Source of the DNA: Nautilus pompilius
Taxonomy: Eukaryota; Mollusca; Cephalopoda; Nautilida; Nautilidae
Direction: 5' to 3'
NCBI GenBank assembly: GCA_018389105.1
Contig: JACATO010001120.1
Coordinates: forward strand, 310,001-374,000
Length of the DNA stretch: 64,000 nucleotides
Made by a program: the position numbers and the translations under genes. Of the stretch, positions 11,770 through 23,800 are shown piece after piece. The notes beneath the pieces were generated by a model. The model was not told where the DNA came from. It made no database searches and saw nothing but the letters and a program-made list of their open reading frames with translations. Numbering within the stretch: the first letter of the stretch is position 1; every line of letters starts with the position of its first letter.

Positions 11770-11872
11770 TAAATAATAAATGTATCCCTGAGTCGGTCCC
11801 GTGTTAATGACCAAACACCCTAAAATAATAAATGTATCCCTGAGTCGGTCCCGTGTTAATGACCAAACACCC
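11770..11872 (+). repeat. Tandem duplication, unit about 51-52 bp
   Basis: Two almost identical copies (11770-11820 and 11821-11872) of a unit containing AATGTATCCCTGAGTCGGTC and GTTAATGACCAAACACCC follow directly after a run of about 13 A and 21 T. The near-identity implies a recent duplication or an assembly artefact. Confidence 0.93.
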
Positions 11873-12042
11873 GGCCGTGAGACAAAATTATTCTAATATC
11901 AGTGGAGATTTGCATCTTTGTAATCATTCAGTTATCTAATTCCCGTGTTTAAATTACCATCACTACCAGGGAAAGGGGCCGGGGTCGCTACAGAACCAGT
12001 TATTCATAATTAGACAAACTTATGACTTTGACTGTAGTCACA

Positions 12043-12790
12043 TCTATATATCGTACGACTTCGGTATAGATATATCTATACATAATACGGATATCGGTTA
12101 TAGCTTCTTCTATATATATATACATCGTATGATGTCGGTTGCAGCTTCATCTATACATAATATGATATTGGTTATAGTTTCTGTACATAATACGATGTCG
12201 GTAGTTGTAGTGATTTATACATCACATGATGTCGGTTGTAGCAGCAATTTTATCTATACATCATATGATATTGGTTATAGTTTCTGTACATAATACGATG
12301 TCGGTAGTTGTAGTGATTTATACATCGTATGATGTCGGTTTAGCTTCATCTATACATCATATGATATTGGTTATAGTTTCTGTACATAATACGATGTCGG
12401 TAGTTGTAGTGATTTATACATCGTATGATGTCGGTTTAGCTTCATCTATACATAATATGATATTGGTTATAGTTTCTGTACATAATATGATGTCGGTAGT
12501 TGTAGTGATTTATACATCACATGATGTCGGTTGTAGCAGCAATTTCATCTATACATAATATGATATTGGTTATAGTTTCTGTACATAATACGATGTCGGT
12601 TGTAGCTTCATCTATACATCATATGACGTCAGTTGTAGCTTCATCTATACATAATATGATATTGGTTATAGTTTCTGTACATAATATGATGTCGGTGGTT
12701 GTAGTGATTTATACATCGTATGATGTCGGTTGTAGCTTCATCTATACATCATATGACGTCAGTTGTAGTCTCATTTATGATGTCGTACAT
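12043..12790 (+). repeat. Minisatellite with 96-bp higher-order unit
   Basis: About 750 bp made of subunits of 30-35 bp built round the motif TACATMRTAYGATRTYGGTT. Two or three subunits combine into a higher-order period of 96 bp (for example TAGCTTCATC at 12341 and 12437). Translated frames give repeated peptides (MILVIVSVHN) that are only a by-product of the repeat. Copies vary by ATAC/ATAT and GTC/ATT changes and by small indels. Confidence 0.93.
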
Positions 12791-13986
12791 CGTACCTGTT
12801 CTCTCTCTCTCCAGCACGTCCTCACTTTCAGGGTCCATTAACTGTATGTGCTAGTAAACAAAAACAACAATCGTTCACGTGCATGTTTGCCTTTTATTTA
12901 AGTTGAAAATGTGGAGGTTTTATCGAAAGATACATCCGTGAGGATCGTATTCAGTTCCCAGCAATTCGTTTTTTTTTTGTTTTTTAAAGAAGACGTAAGT
13001 TGCTGATGGAGTAAGTAGATATGTCAGTAGGTAACGTAGTGAACTGCATCCGATACTTAACGGAAAGAAAAGGAAAAAAACACTAAGATTTCGATCTCGT
13101 TCACGGTAATCGCACAAGTACAGCACATGGCACGCGGCCATCGTTAGTGCCCCCCCCCCCACGCCGCAGAGATCACGTGACGTCACATGGTAATGATTTC
13201 CCACTTTAGAACCCTACCTTTATCAGGTGCCCGCCCGCCCCTCCTCCCAAAACCATCACCAACCACGTAACGAGGTAAATCCAATTAATTCTTCCTCCTC
13301 CTCCTCCTTTTTTTTTTAAATTATATATCGTGAGGGCTAAGAACCTTGAAATAACTCGGCGAACCCATCCCCCGGGGAATTGGGGGGGGTCTTTATTCTA
13401 ATACGGGCTCCACGCGAAACTCGACAGATCGCAGCTTAATGCAGATGTACTGAGCAGGTCCCTGGAAAAGTGCCACAACCTATTTCGTTCTCTTTGCCCC
13501 CTCCCGGTGTCGTTAGCCTAAAGATGAAGAGACTAAAGTGGAGAAAGACGATAGGAGCCTCGGCCCAGACAAATATTTCCCGCATGCTCGCGGATATTGC
13601 CCAAAATAATATGTGGCTTTGGAATTTCAGTTGCCCCTCCATCCCAACACACACTATTTTAAAGTTGTACCATTCTGTTCCTATAGGACATCTCTCCGAA
13701 CGATTTCCCGCCAACACACCGCTATTCCATTTGGAAGGTTTTTTTAAAAACATTTTTAGAGAATTTTCTGTTTGCAATCCAGCAAGTGCTCAGATTGGGA
13801 TTTTAGACAGCTATTATTTACAGAAGCTATATGAAGTTACTGGTTAATTAAAAGTAATGAAAATAGAAGAATTTACGAATAGACAACATAAAGATGTTCG
13901 TTGACTTTGCCAAACTTGACCTTTCAGACTACAACAACAGTTTGTTTAGTTGATGTCTTTTGTTGTTGTTGAAAGGATTGCTTGCC
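12791..13986. other. Intergenic, no supported gene
   Basis: Mixed composition with a poly-C run near 13149 and a CTC run near 13289-13310. Open frames on both strands between 13436 and 13847 overlap each other and match no family known to me. Confidence 0.5.
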
Positions 13987-13999
13987 AGATAGATGAAAT

Positions 14000-14054
<55 letters not shown>

Positions 14055-14590
14055 GAGAGAGTGGAGAGAGAGAGAGATGGAGAGAGATGGAGAGAGAGAG
14101 GAGAGAGAGAGAGAGAGAGACTATAAAAGTATGAGACAGAAGAGATAGTGTGGATAGAAAGAGCGTGATGGCTTTTTATCAATAAATAGAAATATGAATG
14201 AGTGATCCCTTCTCTATGTCTGCAAGATAGATGAAATGGCGAGGAGAGAGCGAGAGAGCGAGATGGAGATGGAGAGAGAGAGAGAGAGGAGGAGGAGAGA
14301 GAGCGAGAGAGAGGAGATGGAGAGAGAGGAGAGAGAGAGAGAGAGAGATAAAGTATGAGACAGAAGAGATAGTGTGATAGAAAGAGAGTGATGGCTTTAT
14401 ATCAATAAAATAGAAATATGAATGAGTGATCCCTTCTCTATGTCTGCAAGATAGATGAAATCTGGAGAGAGAGAGAGAGAGAATAAAGTATGAGACAGAA
14501 GAGATAGTGTGATAGAAAGAGAGTGATGGCTTTTATATCAATAAAATAGAAATATGAATGAGTGATCCCTTCTCTATGTCTGCTGACCAG
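13987..14590 (+). repeat. Composite GA satellite, three long units
   Basis: Three head-to-tail copies start at the motif AGATAGATGAAAT (about 13987, 14226, 14451). Each has a variable GA-rich block followed by a conserved core of about 105 bp (GTATGAGACAGAAGAGATAG, AATGAGTGATCCCTTCTCTA). GA blocks shrink from about 130 to about 25 bases across the copies, so the array mixes minisatellite duplication with dinucleotide length change. Confidence 0.92.
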
Positions 14591-15127
14591 TTCGATGACT
14601 GAGGGCATTACATGGATGAGAGGAGGTGTCTCTATTCCTGGATCAGAATTAACCTCCACTCGTCTTATTCTAGCAAGCTCAGCAGATTATTTTTCACAAA
14701 AGTCAAACAGGTGTTTGCCCTCTATTTTGTGAAATTTGGAAATGAAATTATAAACAATTTTAGAAAAAGAAATCTAATAATATAGAAATTTTGTTTGTAT
14801 TCAATCATGCATGAAGTCTAGTATCAGTAGCTGAGATTCGGGATGAATTTTTTTGGTGGGAGATGCCTCTGGAAAATCTCATCTCATAGTGACAAAGATT
14901 TTATATATATATGCACACATACATAAATTAACTGATTGTCAATTTTAAAATACCTACAGTATTGGAAATAATATTCTGGAAACATAATATATGCAGAAAT
15001 AATGAGTAATTGTAACCAAAAGATGCTTATAATACATATGCAATGATGTATTATTACAGTTGCTTAGTTCGTTAATATTTGGTATGTGAGCCCTTTGCTT
15101 TATATAGAGCATGACAGCATCTTGTTT
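14591..15127. other. Intergenic AT-rich DNA
   Basis: Nothing recognisable apart from a short TATA/ATGCACACAT-rich stretch near 14902-14920. Confidence 0.5.
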
Positions 15128-15720
15128 TCTTGCTGCCATACAGGTTATCAATGTATGAATGTGGAATGTTGTTCCAGGAATCCTGTATCATGTTACACAA
15201 TTCATCCAAGGTGTTTGGTTGCTGTTTGACTTCTTCATTAAGAATAAAACCCTATATAGCCTTAATGATATTCATATCAAGGTGCTTGGTATTATTATTA
15301 TGTTGGAAGACAAATCCCTGCTCAAAGAAATGTCTTCCTGAGGGAATTGGATGATGGATGAGAACCAGCCCGTACCAGTTGGCAGTCAGTATACTTTTGA
15401 TTTTATGCAAATCTCTGACACCCTTGACTGATATGCAGCCTCACACCTGTACTGATCCTTTCCCATGCTTCACTGAGTGTTATGCCACACCCTGGTTCAC
15501 CTTTAAACAAACCCTTTGATTATTGTTAAATGGTTCAAACTTGGACTCATCTGTAAAGAACAACTGGCAGTCTTGGTCATCTCACCGTTTTATTCCTGCT
15601 GTTCATTTCAGGCAGCTACATCACTTCCATTGAGTCCATTGCACTAATTTGTGTCACCAGTTTTATGTAACCTTCTCAGAGTTTCGCATACAGCCCCTGA
15701 AACATAAAGTCAGGCTAAAA
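15128..15720 (-). mobile_element. Decayed Tc1/mariner transposase copy
   Basis: Minus-strand reading gives a broken Tc1-type transposase: LFFTDESKFEPFNNNQRV (near 15535-15575) is the family's FTDESKF catalytic-Asp region, followed by a KHGKGS-VQVWGCISVKGVRDL-like stretch (15420-15470). Then come GFVFQHNNNTKHLDMN (FQHDNDPKHT equivalent, near 15270-15320) and a C-terminal WNNIP motif near 15165. A piece resembling the N-terminal helix-turn-helix end lies at 15650-15710. In-frame stops and frame changes are present and the Asp of the second catalytic motif has changed, so it is inactive. Ends and target-site TA were not located. Confidence 0.85.
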
Positions 15721-18303
15721 TCTGTCACATGGAGTAGCCTTCACTAACTAAGATTTTGATTTTTATATGCTTTTCATATGACCCCCCCCCCTCTCCGAGG
15801 AGCCATAGTATTTGTGCCTATACTTTTTAGTCTTTTTGCAGGTGTGGTATTTTCGGATTGTTTATATGATAACCAATCACAGTATACCAAACCAACACAT
15901 GACACTACTATGGAGCATTTAATCTTATTTGCATTTTATACATCACATGATATATTGTTAGAATTTGCTGCATTATGTAATTTAAGTGAAGCTTTCAACA
16001 GATGCTTCAGAAACAGTAGAACAGTTGGGGAAGGTTCGCTTAGCAGTTGTGTTATAACTGTTTTGAAAGTGCAGAAAAAAGGTATTCAAAGTAACATGAT
16101 GTATCTATACAAATAAAATCAGATCTGTTCATGCATCCATAATGCAGCTAAACAGAAAATATTCTTGGATTCTCCAAAACCACTGATGTCCTCTAGGAAT
16201 CTTTTATTTTGGCAGAATATGAACATTAATTAAGAGACCCATTGTATCTTCCTGAATCTACAAGCTCTTTACGATAAATTTATGCTGAAGTCATTAATTT
16301 TGTTTTCTTTGTAGTATGATTTTTATATATCAAAAATCAACCATCATTACCGAAGAACCTAGGGGAAGAAGCAGGAAACTGGTAAAATTGGATAGAGTGC
16401 GGCCGCTGGATGTCACGACCCATGGTTTAAGGCGAAATCATTGGCGGGGAGATTGGCACTTAATGTTCCGGGATTTGTATATATATATATACACATTATT
16501 TTTATACTAGATTTGTGGTGTTAACACTTTTGTTTCCAAGATGCAATTGAAATCAAAGTTACAAAGATTTGCCCTGATTATTTGCAATAATGACTAAATA
16601 TGAAAGCAAGCAGAGGGAGGAGACAAACCTACTATTATTAAGCAAATGTTGAAGTATTTTTGTTTTTTATTGGCTGATCAAAGAAATGTTACAACGCTGA
16701 ATAAATACATGCGAGACATTGGGAAAATATTTAAGGGAATTTTCTGAATAGGTTTAATGAAGTGGAGATAGAGAAAGAAAGCAAATTGCTACTTATATTT
16801 TAAATGTATACAATCTGAATATACAAGTTTTTCTTTAAAATAAGACATTAGAAATTATATATATATAAATATCATTTCAAGAATTTTCTGTTGTTGTGTT
16901 TATTGTTTATTAACTACTAAATATTTGACTTTCCATTAAAGGAGTAAGAAATCGATTTTTAATATTGAAAAGTTGAGATAAAAATTTGTTACATTTTTAA
17001 AAAAATTCAAATTTGCATCTTTTATCACGTTACTTCATACATTTATTAAAACCCTAGGATGCTAGAGAAATTTGTCTACCTAGAGCATTGTACATACAGA
17101 TGATTGTGGGATGAGAAATACTAGGGTTCAAATGAAGCCTGGCTGAAATAGTATCTCTGTAATGATACCTGGGTTTATTTAAACATGTCCTTAGTAGTAA
17201 TAATCAATAAGCAAACAATGATTGATTTAGCACATTATTTTTAGCAAAAAAACAAGATATTGATAATGCAAAGATATTAAATTGTGTGTGTGAGGGTTTG
17301 GTTCGGTGACATTCTTTGATGCTGTTGGTGTAATCAATTTTTTTTTCTTTTTCTTTTTTTTTGATAGGTAAAATAATGCTGCAGTTGTATCAATTCTAAC
17401 TACAAAGGTTTAGTAGTAAGACGTGAGTTTAACAACACAGTAATGCAATGTGAAGTGATTCATTAAGCAGATGGATGCTCTTAAGGTTTATCCAGTTTTC
17501 CATGAGAGTTTGCTTCAGCTATTCCACGCCACAGGTGTGACTCTAGCCAGGTTTGTTTCTCTTCACTGAGAACCATAGGTGGTTAGACTTCTGCTGGATG
17601 TTCCTACTAAGACACCGCATACTGTATAAACAGCGGTGGAGTAAACAGATGGACCGATAAAAGATGAAACGGTTTTTTGCTGTTGTTGGAAAGTTTAGTG
17701 TGCGGCTTATTCACAAACTGTGCCTCAGGTGCTGCATTTGGTTGAGAGATAATTATTACTAAAAACCATTCTCTTATTTCTTAAAATTTGTGTACTAGAT
17801 GTGACATTAACACGAACAGTGTAAGAAAGAATTCGGCTTAAACATTAAATACAAAATTCTGTTTGAAATATCTCCAATGCAACACTAAAATATATCTTGT
17901 AAGTTATTGTTTAATTTTTTTTTAATGCATTTAAAATCAAACTTCAGTACACCAAACTATTAAATTCTTCAGCTTTTGGTTTGTGCTGAAGTTGCATTCA
18001 GTTTCATCAAAGTAAAATAACCAAAGCTTATGATGTTTTGTAAACTGAAGAAATTTTGAACATTGGGTATCTTTCATTGCCCATGTGGCCCTAAAGTCAT
18101 CTAGTTATTTTTTTTAATGCTGCATTGTTGATTAATATAAGCACTAATTCATTTGTGTAGAGAAATTATGCCTACATTGTAAATTAGTATTTAAAATGGT
18201 TCCTATCACAAACCATTAGATTCCTCATTTCTTGTTGCTGTACGGTCGATGAACAAATAAATGCTACATTAAAAACACCTATCTTAAATTTAGCATCTTC
18301 AAC
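15721..18303. other. Intergenic, no supported gene
   Basis: AT-rich. A 112-codon plus-strand open frame at 15778-16116 and a 64-codon frame at 16316-16510 have no recognisable family. The latter contains a RGRSRKLVKLDRVRP-like peptide and a NotI-type GC-rich patch (16398-16410) that look like a stray transposon fragment, but I cannot name it. Confidence 0.45.
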
Positions 18304-18570
18304 CATCAGTTTTCACCTTATACCATTGGCTGAAAATGCACCACAGCCTAGAAGTGTTAACATGTAGTTGACTGAATATACAGCCTGTTAAACACAATGC
18401 ACTTGTAATTACAAAACACTAGGTTGGAGTGATATATGGATTTGTCATTACAAAGAGTTATATTAATGAAGGTACTGTGCCCCAGCCCTTATAGCTCAAT
18501 CTGTGCTGAGTAATACAGATTTGGAGAATAGTTAGGTGAAAATTAACCCAAGGTGGTATACATAGTTAAT
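18304..18570 (+). repeat. Interspersed repeat, copy 2 (shared with 1614-1846)
   Basis: Same family and orientation as the copy at 1614-1846. Common blocks are AATGCACCACAGCCTAGAAG-type start, GGTTGGAGTGATAT and GTGCTGAGTAA. It has extra bases after TCATTACA (near 18455-18490) that are missing from copy 1. It ends about 70 bp before readable LINE sequence. Confidence 0.7.
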
Positions 18571-18639
18571 GTTAATAATATTAAAAATACTGACTTACAG
18601 TTTAAAAGTTTTACATTCCATAATTTGTTTTCTCTTAAA

Positions 18640-19335
18640 CCATACGTGCTAATGTCACATCTAATACATGGATATGCAGGAACTATCAGTGATGCTAAAA
18701 TATATGCAAGTGTTAACACTGAAAAGAATAGAAAAACTGTTCAGGTAAATTTAAGTACTCGATTAGAATGGTCATTTAAGTGGAAAAAAAGAATTTAATG
18801 CTAACAAATGCAAAAAATTACCTAAACAGACATTATAGAAAGTTATGATCATTATTACATGGGAGATACAAAAATGGAAAGCAGTGGTTTCAGAAAAAGA
18901 TCTAAGGGCAGAGAGCAGGAAATTCCAGCTGGAAAGTTAGGAGTACTAAATTGAAAGTAAAGTCGATGTAGTTCTGTTCTATGTATCGTTGTTTCTCCAC
19001 ATCTTCAGTATGCTGTCTAGGCACTGAATTCTTATTTCAGGAAGAATACTGATTTATTAAAGAGTACTAGAAGGTATCCTGGTCTTAAGTATTCAGAATA
19101 TGCTGAATGATTTAAGACATTAGATTTGCCACGTTTGAATTTTAAATGTTTATGATGAGACCTAATAAAAGTTTCCAAAATAATTAGATCCTGAGTGCAT
19201 GAACAGGAGCAAATTCTTGGGCTATCTGTAGTTACTAATACTAGGGGTCTTAATCACAAATTAACCAAGATCCCGGCATAGTGAGATATCAACAAATATT
19301 CAGTAATAGAATTATTGGTGAGTTCAGCTCATAAT
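18640..19335 (+). mobile_element. CR1/L2-like LINE remnant (reverse transcriptase tail)
   Basis: Plus-strand fragments match the C-terminal part of non-LTR reverse transcriptases: DAKIYASVNTEKNRKTVQVN then LSTRLEWSFKWK (thumb region, LQEDL--L-EWS-KWQMKF), FNANKCK in a shifted frame, MGDTKMESSGF, and HLQYAV followed by SYFRKNTDLLK (family HLEYCVQ-W-P-L-KDI--LE). Then come a PGLKYSEYAE and TLDLPRLNFK part (GL--L-YEERL--L-L--LE-RR) and NTRGLNHKL. Multiple frame changes and stops are present. The palm motif and 5' end are absent, as expected for a 5'-truncated insertion. The clade assignment is by pattern only. Confidence 0.78.
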
Positions 19336-20277
19336 AATGACATATTAACCCTCCTATTGCCTTGGGATATTTGTTACACCCATTATGGTTTAGATCATAG
19401 TGTTTGTACACAGGATCAGTACTGGAAGAACTAAACATGTCTTCTAAGCTGTTTATTTCTCGTTGTGGGGTTTATGACCCTAAACTAGGAAATGTCAAAA
19501 TATCATTGGATTAGAATGAAATCTTAAAATTTTTAAGCTTGGTCAGGAAGTGGTTTCAGATCAAATGGGGCCCAAAAACACAGGTCAGCTAATCTATTCA
19601 AGAATTACGCTGATGGACATTTCTCTTCTTCAGTCAGGAAGCGCAGTAGCTTCCTGCAACACTCAAGGAAAACTTAAGAAATATAACCAGAACATTTGAG
19701 AATAATGATGAAATGCTGATTTATCCATAATTAACGGGTCTTAAAGTTCACAATCTATTTTCTCCTGAATTATTCCAGCCGGTCAGATAGGAATATCGGT
19801 CTCTATCAGAATTTCAGAACTAGTTTTTAACCTGTTGTATTGTGCAGCAGAAATTCTTCTAACTTTAGATGTTTCTTCACCAGTGAATAAATATATATAT
19901 ATTTTTATTTTCCATAATTAATTTGTGTGTCACTTCACCGCTGGTTGGTACATTCAGGATTCCTGCTGTCTAGTGGAAGGAAGACAACTTGTTCTCAAGC
20001 TGCTTCAGAAACAATCTGCAGCTTCACCGTTTTTTGTCAGTTTTCCTTGTACTCTTTACAACTTTTCGTGCACTGAGATCAGGGCAACTGTTTTTTTACC
20101 CTTAAAGCCGGTTGACAGGGTGACAACGGACTTGCATCGGACATGCGGCCGAAGTTTGGATGTGAGTGAACCACTTAACACTACAAAAGTCTCCCATCCT
20201 CCCTTCCCCACTCCCTCAACCGACAGAGTTCCACCCGTTGAAAATATAATAAAACAAATTGGAGTATTTTAATTTTG
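19336..20277. other. Intergenic DNA 3' of the collagen gene
   Basis: No gene is supported. A 115-codon plus-strand open frame (19925-20272) is unrecognised and overlaps the end of the collagen 3' UTR region in antisense. Confidence 0.45.
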
Positions 20278-20283
20278 TTTATT
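20278..20283 (-). terminator. Candidate poly(A) signal AATAAA of the collagen gene
   Basis: First canonical AATAAA on the minus strand after the collagen stop at 20693, giving a 3' UTR of about 400 nt. A variant (GATAAA) lies nearer, around 20460. Confidence 0.5.
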
Positions 20284-20692
20284 TTTTGATCCTCTGCTCC
20301 AGCTGAAGATTGACATGACGAAATAGAAAGTGAAAGTTGATGGGAATGTCCATCCATTGATCAATATACAAAAGAGCAGTGATGTAAGATGGATGTTCGA
20401 GAAATGAACTTAATAATTACAACTTGCAAATGATACCGAATTATGGCAGAAAGTGACGTATTTATCACAATGGCTGATCACAGTGTTATGTCATGCCTGG
20501 ATTGTTTGTCCTCATATTCTCTTTAAAAAAAAAAAAAGGTCCAAAGCCTCTCTTTCCATATGGCAGTGTTTGTTGAATGACACAAAAAAAACAAACAAAA
20601 ATAAAAGAAAACAATATCCATTGTCTCATACTACCATAATTTAGAACATCTCAAGTGGAAATGGGATTGATGTGTATTCACAGTGCACCACT

Positions 20693-20839
20693 TTAACTGA
20701 AGCAAGCTTGACCAATCTCAAGGCCAAACTGTTGGTTCTCTTCTCCAATGTCATTGAGAGCAACATCCTTGATGGGCAGCAAGTTGGATTGGGCGGTGTC
20801 GATCTCAAACACAGTCTTGCCCCAGGTGTTGGTTTTGCT
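20693..20839 (-). CDS. Collagen exon 42, COLFI end and stop
   Basis: Reads [14 protein letters not shown] then [20 protein letters not shown] and [14 protein letters not shown], ending at TAA 20695-20693. Matches the vertebrate ...WGKTVIEY...LPI-DVA--D-G---Q-FG-D-GPVCFL ending, with Cys8 retained. Acceptor TTGGCTTCCAG. Confidence 0.97.
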   Translation of the reverse strand, partial: SKTNTWGKTVFEIDTAQSNLLPIKDVALNDIGEENQQFGLEIGQACFS

Positions 20840-23800
20840 CTGGAAGCCAAGAGAAAGGTGCACTTGAAAATGTGGAAGATGGCAATAAAAAAAAAAAAAA
20901 GTTCACAAAGTTACTATGTCAGAATAAAATTTAAAATTTCCCCATTAACTGATACGTTGGTCATTCCCAGCTACTTCTGCATGACAACATTCACTTTAAG
21001 GGAAAGTTCAAGCACACATCTAAACAACCATTTTATAAGTGATGACACCTTGCTACTGAGAAGTTCGGGTAATTTCAGTATAGATAGTGAACTAATTGAG
21101 TTTCAGAATCCATATACAAATTTTATGGATAAAATAATGACAAATGATTTTTTAAAATTAAGTAGCAATAACACATCTGTTCAGGAAATTCATTTAGAAA
21201 TTTCTTCTTGGTGAACCCTGTCTTGACTATGAAGGTCTAAGGACATCTCATCCAGAATGGGAAGGTGTCAGGTATTAGCCCTGTAACCAAAAAAGTTACC
21301 TAGCTGCAAGCCAATCAAGAGTTACCCATGGAACCTCTACCACACATACATGGAAAACCATTCTAGAATTCTTCATGCTTAGATGAGGAAAGAAACTAGA
21401 GTAGCCACCTGGCCAAGAAGAGTGAGAAGAAGCCTTGCCACAGAGGTTCAGCAATCTGAGCCAGTGCTAAATGGGATTTAAACTCAGGCCTTCAACATAA
21501 CAGTACCACTAAACTATTGACCATCCATTAAAAAATTTATAGCTGCTAAATGCCTGAATGAATTCCAAGTATTAAACCTATTTTTAAAATTTCATAATAA
21601 ATTAGCATTTATATAATGCAATAGTTGTTACCTATTCTCTATTATACATGGCAGTTACAGACAAAATATAGTTTAGCTACTCTCATCTAGGATGCAAAGA
21701 ATGTGTGTTTAGTCAAATATACCTAAAGATGATTTCTTAAGTGTGAGTAAGAATAACAATAACAAAAATAAAGATGATTTAGCACATCCATTAAAATGCT
21801 CATAAGGAGTTCATTTATAATGATAATGCCTTACCTGGCATCCATCAATATTAACTCTGTACTGGAATTTTTTTAGATCATGATTAGAATGTAATTCATT
21901 TCCATCAGATGTGGCCAGCTTAACGCCATAGGAGAGTGAGTTGAAGCACCTGTAGGTGACATTCTGTCGTGCTCGTATGCTGTGCAAATGCAGGAAATTG
22001 AGTTGGCTTCTGGGAATACCATAGTTGAACTGAAAAACAAAATGATTGGAATTGAAAAAGTTTATTTTATTAGTTAATCATTTTATTTTTATAATACATC
22101 TTGATTATTCACATTTTCCTTCATAAGATAATTATTTACAGACAATAATAACATACTCAAAAGAAAATCCCGGAGACTAGGTTGCATGCACCTTGTTGAA
22201 ATTTGCAGACATAAGGGGCATAATTTGATGGTATTGTTTGTGTGGAAGCACTATACCCACACACTAAGAGTAAATGCTGCATCAGTTAGTTCTGATTTGG
22301 CTATATATATTTAATCAAACTACATGGTTCAGCCCAGGTAGTATTCAGAGAGCTAATTGTCAATTATTTGGATCCTTACCACATTTCCCAGAATTCCACA
22401 CTTTAAATGCTTTTCTCATTACATCATATAACCAGCAAGCAGTGGCTGTGTGTCAGACATCTGGTTTTTATAGCAGAAGCACCATAAATAAGAATAATAA
22501 ATAAAATTAAAAAAAAACGGACGAGTACACCCACTTACTTCGCCCTTTCCAATAATGTCATTTCTGAACCATTGTTCTGGCTCTGTGTTGGAAGTCCAAG
22601 TTTTATCTTGATACTAAAAAAGAAAACAAGAAGCTTAGGATGGCATGATTAAGAAGAAAAAGAATTACGTTAAAAATACAATTGCCTATATAATTCCATC
22701 ACAAATCTTTCTTGAGAATTAAACAATAATCTTTTGAAAAGATCTAGTTTATGAAGAGAAACAAAGCTGATTTAACCACCTGAGCTTTTTGGATTAATCT
22801 CAGTGATTGAGAACAAAGTCATGTCTCATCTGCTAAATTACTTCTTCTGCGTCTTTACTTCAACTATTTCATTTTATGAACCTATGAATTTATTATTCTT
22901 GGTGAATATAATAATAATGGAACAACAAAATCCTCCCACCAATATCACATAACAATACATTTAGATCCATGTATGAATCTGCTTTCACAGTCCATTTAAG
23001 AAGAGTTGCTACAGATACAGAGTAAACAAAAAGTAATCACAAGAACTTTTTTTTAAAAGCTAGAATGAATTATGCAAATTTAAAAATCTATTGCATCAAA
23101 TTTTATAATTCTCTGCTTAAAAAAATAATGTTTTTAAAAGTTTGATTCAGATGGCAATACCATCTCTCATTGGTCCTTTCGTCAAACTATATCTATAATC
23201 ATTCACTCATCTATTTGAACTCTGTACCGTCTCTTCTGTAAGGAATATTACAATAGAATGCAGTCTCACAAGCAGAGCACAGGAACTGCCTCTTATCTAA
23301 TGAGTTTTATTCTAACAAGATTTACCTTCTCTTGTTTGGGAGTCAAGCAGGTTTCACTGGTGGCCATGTCACAATAAACCTTGAAAGCATCATTTGGCAG
23401 GTTGCCATTGGGATCGATGTAGTAGTGACCTGAAGACAAATCACCCAAACATTGTATTAAGGATGTTCCAAATGGAACCTGGCTGAGATAGCATCAGACC
23501 AGGCCAGGCCAGGCCACTGGTTGAGAAGATTCGCTGGATTTAACCAGTTAACAAAAAAAAAAACACAAACTTCTGCAGAATGCCATTCAGCCTTGATGCG
23601 GTATTCTTAAAGGGAAAGGTAGCAAAGCTACTACGACAGAAAGAGAGAGACCACTGCGTTTTAAAAACAAAAAAAAAACATCCAGATTAAGAAGTTGCAT
23701 TACGAGGTAAATAATTTCCTCTGACACTAGAACGGCATTTGCACTTTAGTACTGGGTCAAGAAATACATTACAGTACAATTTTATGTGGATTTTGAATTT

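Noticed and set aside
12043-12790. Possible CRISPR-like array
   Set aside because: Spacers are not unique and the subunits are all related; this is a eukaryotic minisatellite.
12226-12841. Open frames of about 110 codons with repeated peptides
   Set aside because: They are direct translations of the minisatellite; no start context, domain or codon bias.
15778-16116. 112-codon frame with a hydrophobic start resembling a signal peptide
   Set aside because: Begins in a poly-C run, has no recognisable family and sits among transposon debris.
19925-20272. 115-codon plus-strand frame
   Set aside because: Overlaps the collagen 3' UTR end in antisense and has no known domain.
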